Positions 1 to 7,706 of a stretch of DNA of 12,741 nucleotides are shown here, in pieces. Under the pieces are notes generated by a model, which did not search any database, was not told the origin of the DNA, and worked only from the letters and a program-made list of their open reading frames with translations. Within the stretch, counting starts at the first letter, position 1, and every line of letters starts with the position of its first letter. Source of the DNA: Flavipsychrobacter stenotrophus (GTDB lineage: Bacteria > Bacteroidota > Bacteroidia > Chitinophagales > Chitinophagaceae); contig CANBTK010000013.1 in NCBI GenBank assembly GCA_947372365.1, positions 1-12,741 on the forward strand. The letters are read 5' to 3'. Both the position numbers and the translations under genes were made by a program.

Positions 1-576
1 TCGGTACAGGCAGTAATAAATATAGGCGAGGCGGGCTTTGAAAATGGGCTAACGGGTAAAATGCTATCAGGCAGCGTTAGTGTTGGCGAAGCCGTTACCG
101 CCTACCCGGGCGGGGCTACCGCAACCATTACCAGGATACAGCACGGCTATTGCGAAGTGCAGCAGGCTGCTGCCGGGCAGCATATTTGCATTTACCTGGA
201 TGGCAGCTTAACCATTGGGCGCGGGTGCTTACTTGCCGGGCCACAGCATCCCCCTAAATATGGCAACCTGCTGGAAACAACCGTTTGCTGGCTGAACGAT
301 GCCCAGCCGTTACAAGTGGGCAAACCCTATATTTTGCGGATTAGTACCCATGAAGCACCATGCAAAGTAACAGCCATAGCATCGGTGCTTGACAATGACA
401 CCCTTGAGCCTTTCGCAAGTGAAGCGGTTAAGGTAAACCAGTTTGCCAAAGTAACTATTGAAACAGGAAACAAAGTAGCTTATGAGGCATTCAGCAGTTT
501 GCCTGAACTGGGCCGGGGGATAATAATAGATGCGGTAACCCTGGAAACATTGGGGGCGTTCACGGTAGCAGGTTAG
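1..576 (+). CDS. cysN: Sulfate adenylyltransferase subunit 1 (CysN-like GTPase), 3' part only
   Basis: The reading frame is open to the left edge, so the start and the GTPase domain lie outside the window; 191 residues are visible. They align from memory with domains II and III of CysN, a translation-factor-like GTPase that drives ATP sulfurylase (CysD) in assimilatory sulfate activation. Recognisable landmarks are the domain II stretch SGSVSVGEAVTAYPGG, the RG of IGRGCLLAG (CysN/EF-Tu usually read SRGD here), the domain III start WLNDAQPLQVGKPYILR, the conserved VNQFAKV segment and the closing GRGIIIDAVTLETLG. No APS-kinase domain follows, so this is not a CysNC fusion. The protein is somewhat divergent at the SRGD position and at the C-terminal AG motif, so a paralogue is possible. 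It converges on the histidine kinase gene with only 15 bases between stop codons. Confidence 0.8.
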   Translation, partial: SVQAVINIGEAGFENGLTGKMLSGSVSVGEAVTAYPGGATATITRIQHGYCEVQQAAAGQHICIYLDGSLTIGRGCLLAGPQHPPKYGNLLETTVCWLNDAQPLQVGKPYILRISTHEAPCKVTAIASVLDNDTLEPFASEAVKVNQFAKVTIETGNKVAYEAFSSLPELGRGIIIDAVTLETLGAFTVAG

Positions 577-591
577 ACAAGTTGTTCATCA

Positions 592-1929
592 TCAATTGGC
601 GCAGGCCAATGGCAATGCGATATAAAATACAGACCCCTGCCCTATTTTGCTTTCAAAAGTGATATCGCCCTTCTGGTAGTTCATGAATTCCTTGCACAGC
701 ATAAGGCCCAGCCCTATGCCTTTTTCGTCCTTTGTACCGTAGGTGGAATCTGACTTAAGCGTAAATATTTCCTTTTGCTTTTCGACATGTATGCCTATAC
801 CATTATCCTGTATTGCCACCTCGCCAAGCGTACCTTTACGGTTAAGCCTTATCACTACTTCGCCGCCCGGCTTTGTAAATTTCAAAGCATTGTTGATAAC
901 ATTCCTTAACACTATACGCAGCATATCTTTATCAGCAATCACTTCCACGTCCTTATCTATATTGTAAGTAAGCTTTATGCCCTTGCGCGCTGCGGCTGCA
1001 ATTTTAAAATTTCGGGCATCGTCCACTACCTCCGCCAGGCCTACAGGCGCAAGGTTAGGTTTTACGCCATTCATCTGCGTTTTTGACCAGTAGAGTAGGT
1101 TCAGCAGCAAATCAGATGTGTATTTTGTCTGGCTCAGCAGCTCCAGCTCTATTTCCTGCCGTTCGTCACTGTCCACAATATTTTCCGACAATAAATTCAG
1201 GTAGCCTGCTATTGAGTCAATTGGGGTACGCAAATCGTGCGAAACAATTGAAAAGAGTTTGTTCTTCTCTTCATTTGCCTTTGCCAGCAATTCGTTATGC
1301 AGCTTTATCTGCTCATTCTGGGCTATTATCTCCTGTAGCCGCTGCTCCGATAGCAGCCTCTCTTCATGGTAGTATTTCCTCAGGTAATTGGTTATAAAAT
1401 ACCCGAAAATTATAATAGCAAAGTACCCTGCAAGGATATCCAAAAAATGATCGAAGCCATTTGAGTAGGAGCCCTTAACTGTATTGGGCCAATGGTATTC
1501 GCTATAACACAATGCTATTGCTATGCCACAATGTAAACCAATCCAGAGCCTGTAAAGCCTGCGTGGGGAAATACCTATAAGCAATAAAAATGTAAGGCAA
1601 AAATACAACAGGGTGGGGCCTTCAAGCCCACTATTTAAATAGTAGTTAGCTATCATTGCAGCATAACTGCAAAATGCATAAATAACCAACCCGCCTTTGT
1701 ACTTCTGTTTAACCCTGGAATAATAGTATAGGCAGCACAATGCAAGGAGTAGCACCAAAATTACTGTACTCATTACGGCCTGCCCGATGTAAATATCAAA
1801 GGCAAGTGAATAAACAAGTACAATGGCAGATATGATACTAATTGCATTAAACGCCCTGTTTTCCATTGAAAACAAGTGCTTTTCGCCTATTAACTTATTC
1901 CATACTGCCTCGTACTTACCACCGGCCAT
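592..1929 (-). CDS. Membrane-bound sensor histidine kinase
   Basis: A 445-residue two-component sensor kinase. The first 180 or so residues hold about six hydrophobic segments (roughly 28-45, 51-70, 80-97, 105-120, 128-141, 163-183) with no recognised extracellular sensor domain, so the signal may be sensed in the membrane. A coiled-coil linker (about 185-222) leads to the HisKA H-box SIVSHDLRTP with phospho-acceptor His231. The HATPase_c domain has the N-box (N343, N346), the G1 box DNGIGI (375-380) and the G2 box GIGLGL (404-409), so the catalytic parts look intact. No receiver domain is fused and no response regulator gene is adjacent, so it is an orphan kinase in this window. The ATG at 1929 is favoured because a consensus Bacteroidota promoter lies about 75 bases upstream. 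The ligand cannot be told from the sequence. Confidence 0.93.
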   Translation of the reverse strand: MAGGKYEAVWNKLIGEKHLFSMENRAFNAISIISAIVLVYSLAFDIYIGQAVMSTVILVLLLALCCLYYYSRVKQKYKGGLVIYAFCSYAAMIANYYLNSGLEGPTLLYFCLTFLLLIGISPRRLYRLWIGLHCGIAIALCYSEYHWPNTVKGSYSNGFDHFLDILAGYFAIIIFGYFITNYLRKYYHEERLLSEQRLQEIIAQNEQIKLHNELLAKANEEKNKLFSIVSHDLRTPIDSIAGYLNLLSENIVDSDERQEIELELLSQTKYTSDLLLNLLYWSKTQMNGVKPNLAPVGLAEVVDDARNFKIAAAARKGIKLTYNIDKDVEVIADKDMLRIVLRNVINNALKFTKPGGEVVIRLNRKGTLGEVAIQDNGIGIHVEKQKEIFTLKSDSTYGTKDEKGIGLGLMLCKEFMNYQKGDITFESKIGQGSVFYIALPLACAN

Positions 1930-2003
1930 GCTTGCACAATTTTATTATACAATTGCTTGCATATTTGAAAAACAACAATAAAAATATCAACTCAACTGTT
2001 AAA

Positions 2004-2033
2004 CAAATGTAAAGGAAGATTTTGAAATAACAA
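2004..2033 (-). promoter_or_regulatory. Bacteroidota-type promoter of the histidine kinase gene
   Basis: Read on the minus strand, TTG (2033-2031) is followed after 19 bases by TACATTTG (2011-2004). This is an exact match to the TTG-N19-TAnnTTTG pattern used by the Bacteroidota primary sigma factor. The same TACATTTG box and the same 19-base spacer occur in front of rpsP. The predicted transcript has a leader of about 65-70 bases before the kinase ATG. Confidence 0.6.
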
Positions 2034-2176
2034 GATGTTTGAACACCTTAACATGATAATCAACACAGAAATAATATGGCCTTTTACACCAAGGCCGCAT
2101 TATAAACTGGCTAAACATACCAAATAGCTATAAAATATTAACTGCGAGCTAAACTACCGTTAAAAGCAAATTATTA

Positions 2177-2207
2177 TTGGAATAAAAAATATTACAACCT
2201 AAATTGC
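2177..2207 (+). promoter_or_regulatory. Possible weak promoter of the hydrolase gene
   Basis: TTG at 2177-2179 is followed after 20 bases by TAAATTGC (2200-2207), a partial match to TAnnTTTG with two mismatches at its 3' end. The position, about 28 bases before the ATG, fits a short leader. Spacing supports it more than box quality does. Confidence 0.25.
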
Positions 2208-2234
2208 GTTTATTAGTATACCATACACACCCAT

Positions 2235-3086
2235 ATGAATAAAACCCTTTTTTACTTTTTTATGGCAGCCGGCATTGCCATCACGGGATGCAGCCAGCGT
2301 ATAGAACCAGTTCCGGCACCTGCGGCGACCGGGCTATTTACACAATACCGCAATATTGTTTACGGCACTGATTCTATTCAGCAGTCAATGGATGTTACCT
2401 TGCCGCCCAATGGGGATAAACGCACTACGCCAGTGGTTATACTAATACATGGAGGGTCGTGGGTTGTGGGCGCTAAAAACGATTTTTATGGGCTGGGGCT
2501 CGATACCTTTTTTGCTGCAAATGGATGCGCCCTCATCAACATCAACTACCGGCTTGACCAGTATTACCCCTACCCTGCCGCTATTGAAGACTTGGGGTTG
2601 GTAATGGCTTACCTGAAAAACAAGGCAACTGCATGGAAAATAAACCCAGCCAAAGTGTGCATTTTCGGGCGCAGCTCTGGCGCGCACCTGGCTTTGCTGT
2701 ATGCCTATAGCCATAATCAGGATAACCGCATTAAAGCAGTGATTGACGGGTTTGGCCCTGTCAACTTCATGGATAGTTCCATTATTTATACCGAGCTTGG
2801 GCTAAATGTCACCTACATGCTCGGCGCTTATAACAGCCATACCCAGCAATGGCATGATGCCAGCCCCATTTTTTATATGGCTGGCGCTGTGCCAACTGTC
2901 ATTTACCAGGGTACTGCCGATTCTTTGGTTTACCCCATACAATCGCAAATGCTACAGGACTCATTAATGGCGCGTGGTGTACCATCGCTATACTTCCAGT
3001 GGGTGGGCAACCGGCATGGCTGGAGCCAGGACCGCTGGCTGCAAAGCCGCGACGCAACTATGGCCTGGATAAAACACTTTCTTTAA
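2235..3086 (+). CDS. Lipoprotein alpha/beta hydrolase (esterase, BD-FAE/lipase-like)
   Basis: A 283-residue serine hydrolase. The N-terminus is a type II signal peptide ending in the lipobox ITGC, with Cys19 as the expected lipidation site. The residues after the cysteine (SQRIE) lack the acidic run of the Bacteroidota surface-export signal, so a periplasm-facing anchor seems more likely; this is inference. The fold markers are the oxyanion motif HGGSW (72-76), the nucleophile elbow GRSSG (145-149, Ser147), the acid in GTADS (Asp229) and the catalytic His261 in GNRHGW, so the triad is complete. The overall pattern resembles bacterial carboxylesterases of the BD-FAE type, but the substrate cannot be assigned. 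It seems monocistronic. Its stop codon lies inside the first unit of a seven-base repeat array. Confidence 0.88.
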   Translation: MNKTLFYFFMAAGIAITGCSQRIEPVPAPAATGLFTQYRNIVYGTDSIQQSMDVTLPPNGDKRTTPVVILIHGGSWVVGAKNDFYGLGLDTFFAANGCALININYRLDQYYPYPAAIEDLGLVMAYLKNKATAWKINPAKVCIFGRSSGAHLALLYAYSHNQDNRIKAVIDGFGPVNFMDSSIIYTELGLNVTYMLGAYNSHTQQWHDASPIFYMAGAVPTVIYQGTADSLVYPIQSQMLQDSLMARGVPSLYFQWVGNRHGWSQDRWLQSRDATMAWIKHFL

Positions 3087-3119
3087 ATTATAAATGGTAA
3101 ATGGTAAATTATAAATGGT
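3085..3119. repeat. Seven-base tandem repeat array A (AAATTAT/AAATGGT)
   Basis: Five consecutive heptamers read AAATTAT, AAATGGT, AAATGGT, AAATTAT, AAATGGT with no slip in phase; a degenerate unit GGTTTGT follows. The first two bases of the array are the last two of the hydrolase TAA stop codon, so the array begins inside the gene end. Unit sequence differs from that of array B, but the period is the same. Confidence 0.75.
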
Positions 3120-3165
3120 GGTTTGTAAACAGCAGAGGGTGGGAGATTTTCATGGGGCTTGCGGT

Positions 3166-3354
3166 AACTCATAACTTATGGCTTACGACTTAAGCCTCAC
3201 GACTTGAGACTTATGACTTACAACTTAAGACTTAAGACTTACGACTTATGACTTATGACTTACGAATTATGAATTATGACTTATGACTTATGACTTATGA
3301 CTTACGAATTATGACTTACGAATTATGACTTACGAATTATGACTCTCGAATTCA
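3166..3354. repeat. Seven-base tandem repeat array B (GACTTAT/GACTTAC/GAATTAT), 27 units
   Basis: The stretch divides into exactly 27 heptamers (189 bases) with no insertion or deletion. Three unit types dominate: GACTTAT (six copies), GACTTAC (six) and GAATTAT (five). Units near both ends are degenerate, such as GCCTCAC and GACTCTC, while the middle is homogeneous. From 3299 to 3340 the array alternates GACTTAC-GAATTAT three times, giving a secondary 14-base period. It lies between two same-strand genes. Heptamer arrays of this kind resemble the short tandemly repeated repetitive sequences known in cyanobacteria. It is not CRISPR, since there are no spacers. Confidence 0.93.
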
Positions 3355-3437
3355 TGAATGCCCGTATAAAAAAGAATAATGGCCGCTTTCTTCTTTACTT
3401 GGGTAAATACTTATAATTTTCCTGAAAATTAAACACG

Positions 3438-4082
3438 ATGAAAAAGATAGGCATAATTGGTTCAGGTGAAGTGGCAAAAGCTCTCGGTAAAGGCTTTCTC
3501 AAGCATGGTTATGATGTAATGCTTGGGTCAAGGTATTCAGCGAAAATCACCCCATGGAAAGACGAAACTGAAGGTAAAGGCCGCATAGGCACTCCGGTTG
3601 AGGCAGCCAAGTTTGGCGACATTGTAGTTATAGCAGTAAAAGGCAGCGTAGCAGCCAATGTACTTGAAGAAGCCGGGCCGCAGAACCTGCAACACAAAAC
3701 GGTAATTGACGCTACTAACCCTATTGCTGATGCACCACCCGAAAATGGCGTGCTCAAGTTCTTTACCAATATGGACGAATCCCTTATGGAGCGCCTGCAA
3801 ACGCAGTTCCCTGAAGTGCATTTTGTAAAGGCATTTAACAGCGTTGGCAGTTCGTTTATGGTGGACCCTCAGTTTAAAGAGAAGCCAACTATGTTTATTT
3901 GCGGTAACAACAACAACGCTAAAAAAGATGTAAGCGGCATACTGGAGCAATTTGGCTGGGAAGCTGCCGATATGGGCAAAGCTACATCGGCCCGCGCTAT
4001 TGAGCCATTGTGTATGCTATGGTGCATACCGGGTATGCTGAATGGCGAATGGAGCCATGCTTTTAAGCTCATTAAAATGTAA
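3438..4082 (+). CDS. NADP-binding oxidoreductase, F420-dependent NADP reductase-like family
   Basis: A 214-residue protein that is almost entirely one Rossmann domain plus a short helical cap, the size expected for the NADPH:F420 oxidoreductase-like family (COG2085, Pfam F420_oxidored). The N-terminal beta-alpha-beta carries GSGEVA (8-13), and the strand end GSR (30-32) fits recognition of the NADP 2'-phosphate. Family landmarks VIDATNP (89-95) and KAFNSVG (131-137) are present. Bacteroidota generally do not make F420, so the physiological acceptor is probably another substrate; annotation as a predicted NADP-dependent oxidoreductase is safer than a named enzyme. The ATG follows an A-rich leader without a clear Shine-Dalgarno sequence. 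I saw no consensus promoter between it and repeat array B, and no clear terminator after it. Confidence 0.85.
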   Translation: MKKIGIIGSGEVAKALGKGFLKHGYDVMLGSRYSAKITPWKDETEGKGRIGTPVEAAKFGDIVVIAVKGSVAANVLEEAGPQNLQHKTVIDATNPIADAPPENGVLKFFTNMDESLMERLQTQFPEVHFVKAFNSVGSSFMVDPQFKEKPTMFICGNNNNAKKDVSGILEQFGWEAADMGKATSARAIEPLCMLWCIPGMLNGEWSHAFKLIKM

Positions 4083-4313
4083 ATTGCGCCCTACCACCAC
4101 TTTACATCCCTGTCAGTTAGTACCCTACTTATCACCACCCCCTTTATTGAATTTTATGGCTACACTGCCGTTCCAGCCACTTGTTGCTTTGCATACAGGT
4201 TGCCTATGCGCGTGTTGCTATTAGCCCTATTATTCTATAAAATGATGTTAAGTATTGCAGGCTATGCAATTGTATAAATGTTTTATACTAAAAGGTTACT
4301 TACTTTTAAACAT

Positions 4314-5105
4314 ATGAATCCAATAATTTCAATTAAAGGCTTATCTAAACACTACGGCGAGAAAACCGTTTTAAATAACATAAGCATTGACATAAACCCA
4401 GGGCAAATAATAGGCTATATAGGCCCTAATGGCGCCGGTAAGTCAACCACCGTAAAAATACTCACCGGTATAATACAGGATTACGAGGGCACAGTAACCG
4501 TAATGGGCAAAAACCTTCGCGAAAATATAATGGAAGTGAAGGGCAAAGTGGGCTACATACCGGAACTTGCAGAGCTCTATGACCTGCTGACCCCGCGCGA
4601 ATACCTTTCGTTCATTGGCAAGCTGCACCACCTTAGCGATGACGTTATTGAGGCCAGGGCATCAAAAATGCTGGACTCTTTCGGCTTGTTGGCTAATATA
4701 GACCAGCGCATGGATAGTTTTTCGAAAGGCATGAGGCAAAAAGTACTCATAACATCGGGACTGCTGCACAACCCCACCATTGTGTTCATGGATGAGCCTC
4801 TTTCGGGGCTGGATGCCAACGCAGTAATATTGGTAAAAGAACTGCTGCAGGCGCTGAAGCAGGAAGGCAAAACCATTTTCTACTGCTCGCACATGATGGA
4901 TGTGGTGGAAAAAGTATCGGACAGGATAATACTGATTAATAATGGTGCAATAATAGCTGATGGCACAATTACCGAGCTGAAAGAAGGCAGCGCTGATACC
5001 CTGGAACAAATATTTTCGAGGCTCACATCATCGGGCAACCAGGTGCAGAGGGCCGATGACCTTGCCGCAGCCATGAATAGCAGTGACACTATAACCCAAA
5101 ACTAA
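4314..5105 (+). CDS. ABC-2 type exporter, ATP-binding subunit
   Basis: The nucleotide-binding subunit of an ATP-driven exporter, 263 residues from the chosen start. It has Walker A GPNGAGKST (37-45), a Q-loop region reading GYIPE as in many ABC-2 systems, the signature FSKGMRQ (136-142, the SKGMRQ variant typical of this class), Walker B IVFMDEP with catalytic Glu161, and the H-loop His193 in CSH. An in-frame ATG at 4278 would add 12 hydrophobic/basic residues. I prefer 4314 because family members start directly before the first strand (here IISIKGLSKHYG). The stop lies three bases before the permease ATG, so the two form a translationally coupled pair. The 230 bases upstream contain no consensus promoter, only a small TTGCA-N5-TGCAA palindrome (4255-4269) and one TTGTATAA copy (4270-4277). 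Confidence 0.92.
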   Translation: MNPIISIKGLSKHYGEKTVLNNISIDINPGQIIGYIGPNGAGKSTTVKILTGIIQDYEGTVTVMGKNLRENIMEVKGKVGYIPELAELYDLLTPREYLSFIGKLHHLSDDVIEARASKMLDSFGLLANIDQRMDSFSKGMRQKVLITSGLLHNPTIVFMDEPLSGLDANAVILVKELLQALKQEGKTIFYCSHMMDVVEKVSDRIILINNGAIIADGTITELKEGSADTLEQIFSRLTSSGNQVQRADDLAAAMNSSDTITQN

Positions 5106-5108
5106 CCC

Positions 5109-6803
5109 ATGAATAAGCTATTACTAAAGCTGCTGATGCTGCCAGCATTTTTGTGGAAGGCACTGGGTGCCGATGTGGAGCAACTGGAAGCCATTTTAAC
5201 CATGCGCATTACCATTGACGACCGTAAGCCACTTACCATGGGCCGGCGCCAAAATAAAAAACGCGATGTAAAACAAGGCTCATTACTCAGTGCCCTTATG
5301 TTTACAGGTATGGGGGCTATCTATAGTTTCCCCATCTGGACTATTGACGACAGGGTGTTTGGGTTATCCATCTATTTCTCCCTGCTGTTCCTCATACTTA
5401 CGCTCACTCTGATTACCGATTTCTCCAATACCCTTTTCGATAACCGTGATAAGTATATACTGTTCCCCCGCCCTATAAGCGACCGGACCATTGTATTATC
5501 AAAACTGCTGCATGTTTTCATATACCTGCTGCGCATGGTACTGCCTATGTCGCTGGCAGCCTGGGTTACGCTCGGGGTAATCGATGGCTGGAAGTCTGCA
5601 TTGCTTTTCCCGCTGCCGCTTATGTTAATGGTGTGCATGGCTTTGTTTATTGTCAACAGCTTTTACCTGTTGGTACTACAGGTAGCTAAACCCGAAAAAT
5701 TCAAAGATGTCATTAATTACTTCCAGATAATTACTTCGGTTATTTTCTTTGCCAGCGTGTACCTTTTGCCGCAGTTTTTCAAAGGCGATGGCGCTACTAA
5801 TGGCCTCAATTTTAGCCGCTTTAGCTGGATGCGATACCTACCATCGTCTTGGCTCGGCTCCTGCTGGACATGGATTGGCTTCCCGCAGCACGTAGGCAAC
5901 GGAGCGCTTAACAGTGCCCTTGGTGTGCTCACGCCGCTGGTTTGCGCATTTGTGCTGGTAAGGTTCCTGGCTCCGCGGTTTTCAAAAAAAATAAGCGGAA
6001 TTGATGGTGCAGAAGGGAGCGAAGGCAGGCAGGGAGCAACTGGTAAAACCATGGTACGCAGCGGCACGCACATTAAACTGGCCAACCTGTTTAATGTGAG
6101 CGATGAAGCCAAAGCAGGGTTCATTATTACCTGGCTGCAATCATCGCGCAGCCGCACCTTCAGGATGCGGGTTTACCCATCATTTGCATTTGTGCCCATT
6201 TATTTTGTGTACCTCATGTTCCAGAACGGCGGCTCTTTAAGTTATGAATTTGCTCATCTCGCAGAATCATCCCGTTACTTTTTGCTACTGTATATGTCGT
6301 CATACGTGCTGATAATCAGCATGAATTACCTTATCATGTCCGACCAATATAAAGCTGCATGGGTGTATTACTCGGCTCCGCTGGCTGTGCCGGGTAAAGT
6401 AATGATAGGTGGGCTTAAAGCGCTTTGGGTCAAGTTCTTCCTGCCGTTTTTTATAGTGCTTTCTGTTTTTTCACTTTCAGTCTGGGGCCCGCATATACTT
6501 TCCGATATCTTCCTTACGCTAGTCAATGTTACCCTGCTATCGGTATGCATGGCACGTATCAGCTACAGGCAGCTCCCATTTTCTATGATGGAGCAGCAGA
6601 AACAAAAATCTGGCAGGGTGTTCAGGTCCATTGCTACCATGTTCATCCCCTTTATGCTTGGCGGCGGCCATTATTTAGCCCGCGAAGTATGGTGGCTCAA
6701 ACTGGTGTTCCTCGTGCTCTCCTCTATTTTGCTTTGGCTGCTTTGGGACAGTTATGCCAATACCAGTTGGGAGAATATATCGAAGGAAGAAGCGAATTTG
6801 TAA
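5109..6803 (+). CDS. ABC-2 type exporter, membrane permease subunit
   Basis: A 564-residue integral membrane protein, the partner of the preceding ATPase. About twelve hydrophobic segments can be picked out, grouped as roughly 57-105, 130-222, 264-287, 356-409, 436-482 and 507-547. A long cytoplasmic N-terminus (1-55) and a charged loop (about 288-355) interrupt them. The stretch DNRDKYILFPRPISDRTIVLSK (residues 111-132) and the later YKAAWVYYSAPLAVPGK (414-430) are typical of large ABC-2 permeases in Bacteroidota and Firmicutes. The protein is about twice the length of minimal ABC-2 permeases, so one chain may supply the whole channel. The exported substrate is unknown. After the stop there is an inverted repeat ATCCTGG/CCAGGAT (6827-6861) with a 21-base loop and no T-run, so it is not a clear terminator. 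Confidence 0.88.
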   Translation: MNKLLLKLLMLPAFLWKALGADVEQLEAILTMRITIDDRKPLTMGRRQNKKRDVKQGSLLSALMFTGMGAIYSFPIWTIDDRVFGLSIYFSLLFLILTLTLITDFSNTLFDNRDKYILFPRPISDRTIVLSKLLHVFIYLLRMVLPMSLAAWVTLGVIDGWKSALLFPLPLMLMVCMALFIVNSFYLLVLQVAKPEKFKDVINYFQIITSVIFFASVYLLPQFFKGDGATNGLNFSRFSWMRYLPSSWLGSCWTWIGFPQHVGNGALNSALGVLTPLVCAFVLVRFLAPRFSKKISGIDGAEGSEGRQGATGKTMVRSGTHIKLANLFNVSDEAKAGFIITWLQSSRSRTFRMRVYPSFAFVPIYFVYLMFQNGGSLSYEFAHLAESSRYFLLLYMSSYVLIISMNYLIMSDQYKAAWVYYSAPLAVPGKVMIGGLKALWVKFFLPFFIVLSVFSLSVWGPHILSDIFLTLVNVTLLSVCMARISYRQLPFSMMEQQKQKSGRVFRSIATMFIPFMLGGGHYLAREVWWLKLVFLVLSSILLWLLWDSYANTSWENISKEEANL

Positions 6804-6970
6804 CAGACGCTTGTAAGTTGTATAATATCCTGGTGCTGCGTTTCAAATATTTTCCCAGGATGGCAGGCGTCATCTCAACGGGCTATTGGGTGATTTTGCG
6901 CCTTTGAAAGCCGAAAACCAGTATTTTTGCACTTAATAGGGCCGCTTTTAATAAATTATGTAGCAAAGCG

Positions 6971-7001
6971 TTTGGCTTTTACAAAATAACGATTACATTT
7001 G
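6971..7001 (+). promoter_or_regulatory. rpsP promoter (TTTG-N19-TACATTTG)
   Basis: TTTG at 6971-6974, a 19-base spacer, then TACATTTG at 6994-7001: an exact fit to the Bacteroidota housekeeping promoter. Transcription should start near 7008, giving a leader of about 40 bases before the rpsP ATG. The strong match agrees with constitutive high expression of a ribosomal protein gene. Confidence 0.75.
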
Positions 7002-7049
7002 CAGTCCGAAAAAACAATTTTGTTAACCCCCAAATAATTTCAATTATTT

Positions 7050-7559
7050 ATGTCGGTAAAAATTCGCCTTCAGAGGCACGGGTCAAAGAAGCGCCCATTT
7101 TACTTCATCGTAGTAGCCAATACTACCGCTCCGCGTGATGGTAAGTTCATCGAAAAATTAGGTACTTACAATCCGCTTACTATTCCTGCAACTATCCGCG
7201 TAAACCGCGAGCGTTCACTTTACTGGTTGAACAAAGGTGCAGAACCAACTAACACCTGCCGCAGGATTTTATCCTTCAAGGGCGTGTTATTCCTGAAACA
7301 CCTTTATCGTGGCGTATCGCTCGGCTTGTTCGACGAAACTACTGCTATCGAGAAGTTTGAAAAATGGAATGGCGAACACGAAGAACTGGTTGCTAAGAGG
7401 GAAGAAAACCACCGCAAGCACAAGGCTGAAAAACGCCACGAAACAATGACTGAATCAGTACGTAAAGTAGAAGAGAAAAATGCTGAAAGGCAACTCGCTG
7501 CTGCCGCTGCTGCTGAAACAGAAGCACAAACAGAAGAAACACCAAGCCAGGAAGGCTAA
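7050..7559 (+). CDS. rpsP: 30S ribosomal protein S16
   Basis: A structural protein of the small ribosomal subunit. Residues 1 to about 80 match the S16 core: [21 protein letters not shown] at the start, then [16 protein letters not shown], and [18 protein letters not shown] where other S16 proteins have the D/E-R-xx-YW-xx-GA-xP-T pattern. The protein has 169 residues, about twice the enterobacterial length. The extra part (about 108-169) is a charged helix ending in an alanine run (149-155) and an acidic, disordered-looking tail; such extensions are common in Bacteroidota. The gene has its own promoter and a strong terminator and so appears monocistronic. The usual rimM/trmD partners do not follow. 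Confidence 0.97.
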   Translation: MSVKIRLQRHGSKKRPFYFIVVANTTAPRDGKFIEKLGTYNPLTIPATIRVNRERSLYWLNKGAEPTNTCRRILSFKGVLFLKHLYRGVSLGLFDETTAIEKFEKWNGEHEELVAKREENHRKHKAEKRHETMTESVRKVEEKNAERQLAAAAAAETEAQTEETPSQEG

Positions 7560-7581
7560 GCCTTACGGTTGTATAATATTG

Positions 7582-7613
7582 AAAATCCCTGCTGAAAAGC
7601 GGGGATTTTTTTT
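7582..7613 (+). terminator. Rho-independent terminator of rpsP
   Basis: A 12-base-pair stem (7582-7593 with 7598-7609, one T-G wobble) closes a GAAA tetraloop. The 3' arm runs into a stretch of eight T residues (7606-7613). It begins 22 bases after the rpsP stop codon. Confidence 0.93.
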
Positions 7614-7624
7614 GCCCCTGCTGA

Positions 7625-7659
7625 CCGGAATTGTATAAAACAATGCCGGAATTGCATAA
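7625..7659. repeat. Pair of 14-base direct repeats, 21-base spacing (operator candidate)
   Basis: CCGGAATTGTATAA (7625-7638) and CCGGAATTGCATAA (7646-7659) differ at one base and start exactly 21 bases apart, two turns of the DNA helix. They end 22 bases before a TACCTTTG promoter box, in the place where an activator or repressor would bind. No regulator is identified. Confidence 0.5.
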
Positions 7660-7681
7660 CGCCAGCGGCCGACCCACATAG

Positions 7682-7689
7682 TACCTTTG
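7682..7689 (+). promoter_or_regulatory. Promoter -7 box of the TerB-like gene
   Basis: TACCTTTG matches TAnnTTTG and lies 17 bases before the ATG. No TTG element stands at the normal 19-21 base distance; the nearest (7652-7654) is 27 bases away and inside the second direct repeat. A missing -33 element next to tandem sites suggests regulator-dependent expression. Confidence 0.4.
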
Positions 7690-7706
7690 GCATAGGTTTA
7701 CACTAT

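Larger units (their letters stand above)
1930..2234. other. Divergent intergenic region between kinase and hydrolase genes
   Basis: This 305-base AT-rich spacer separates two divergent genes and should hold both promoters; a strong minus-strand and a weak plus-strand candidate are listed separately. It also contains a perfect six-base inverted repeat GGCCTT/AAGGCC around a seven-base loop (2078-2096). That hairpin has no T-run on either side, so it is not a convincing terminator and could be an operator or chance. A copy of the octamer TTGTATAA lies on the minus strand at 1945-1952. No small coding sequence is supported. Confidence 0.5.

Noticed and set aside
2078..2096. Hairpin GGCCTT/AAGGCC as a terminator
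   Set aside because: It lies in a divergent promoter region, upstream of both genes, with no T-run on either strand.
3166..3354. CRISPR array
   Set aside because: Units are seven bases long and directly contiguous. There are no unique spacers and no cas genes.
4042..4224. Small reading frame at the end of the oxidoreductase gene
   Set aside because: It overlaps the real gene out of frame, and its proline- and cysteine-rich product has no family resemblance.
4314..6803. ABC exporter as the transporter of a modified peptide from the MNIO locus
   Set aside because: It lies on the other strand, with rpsP and another gene in between, has no peptidase domain, and the putative substrate lacks a leader for export.
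6425..6907. Plus-strand reading frame overlapping the end of the permease gene
   Set aside because: It lies in another frame of a well-supported membrane protein gene and has no recognisable domain.
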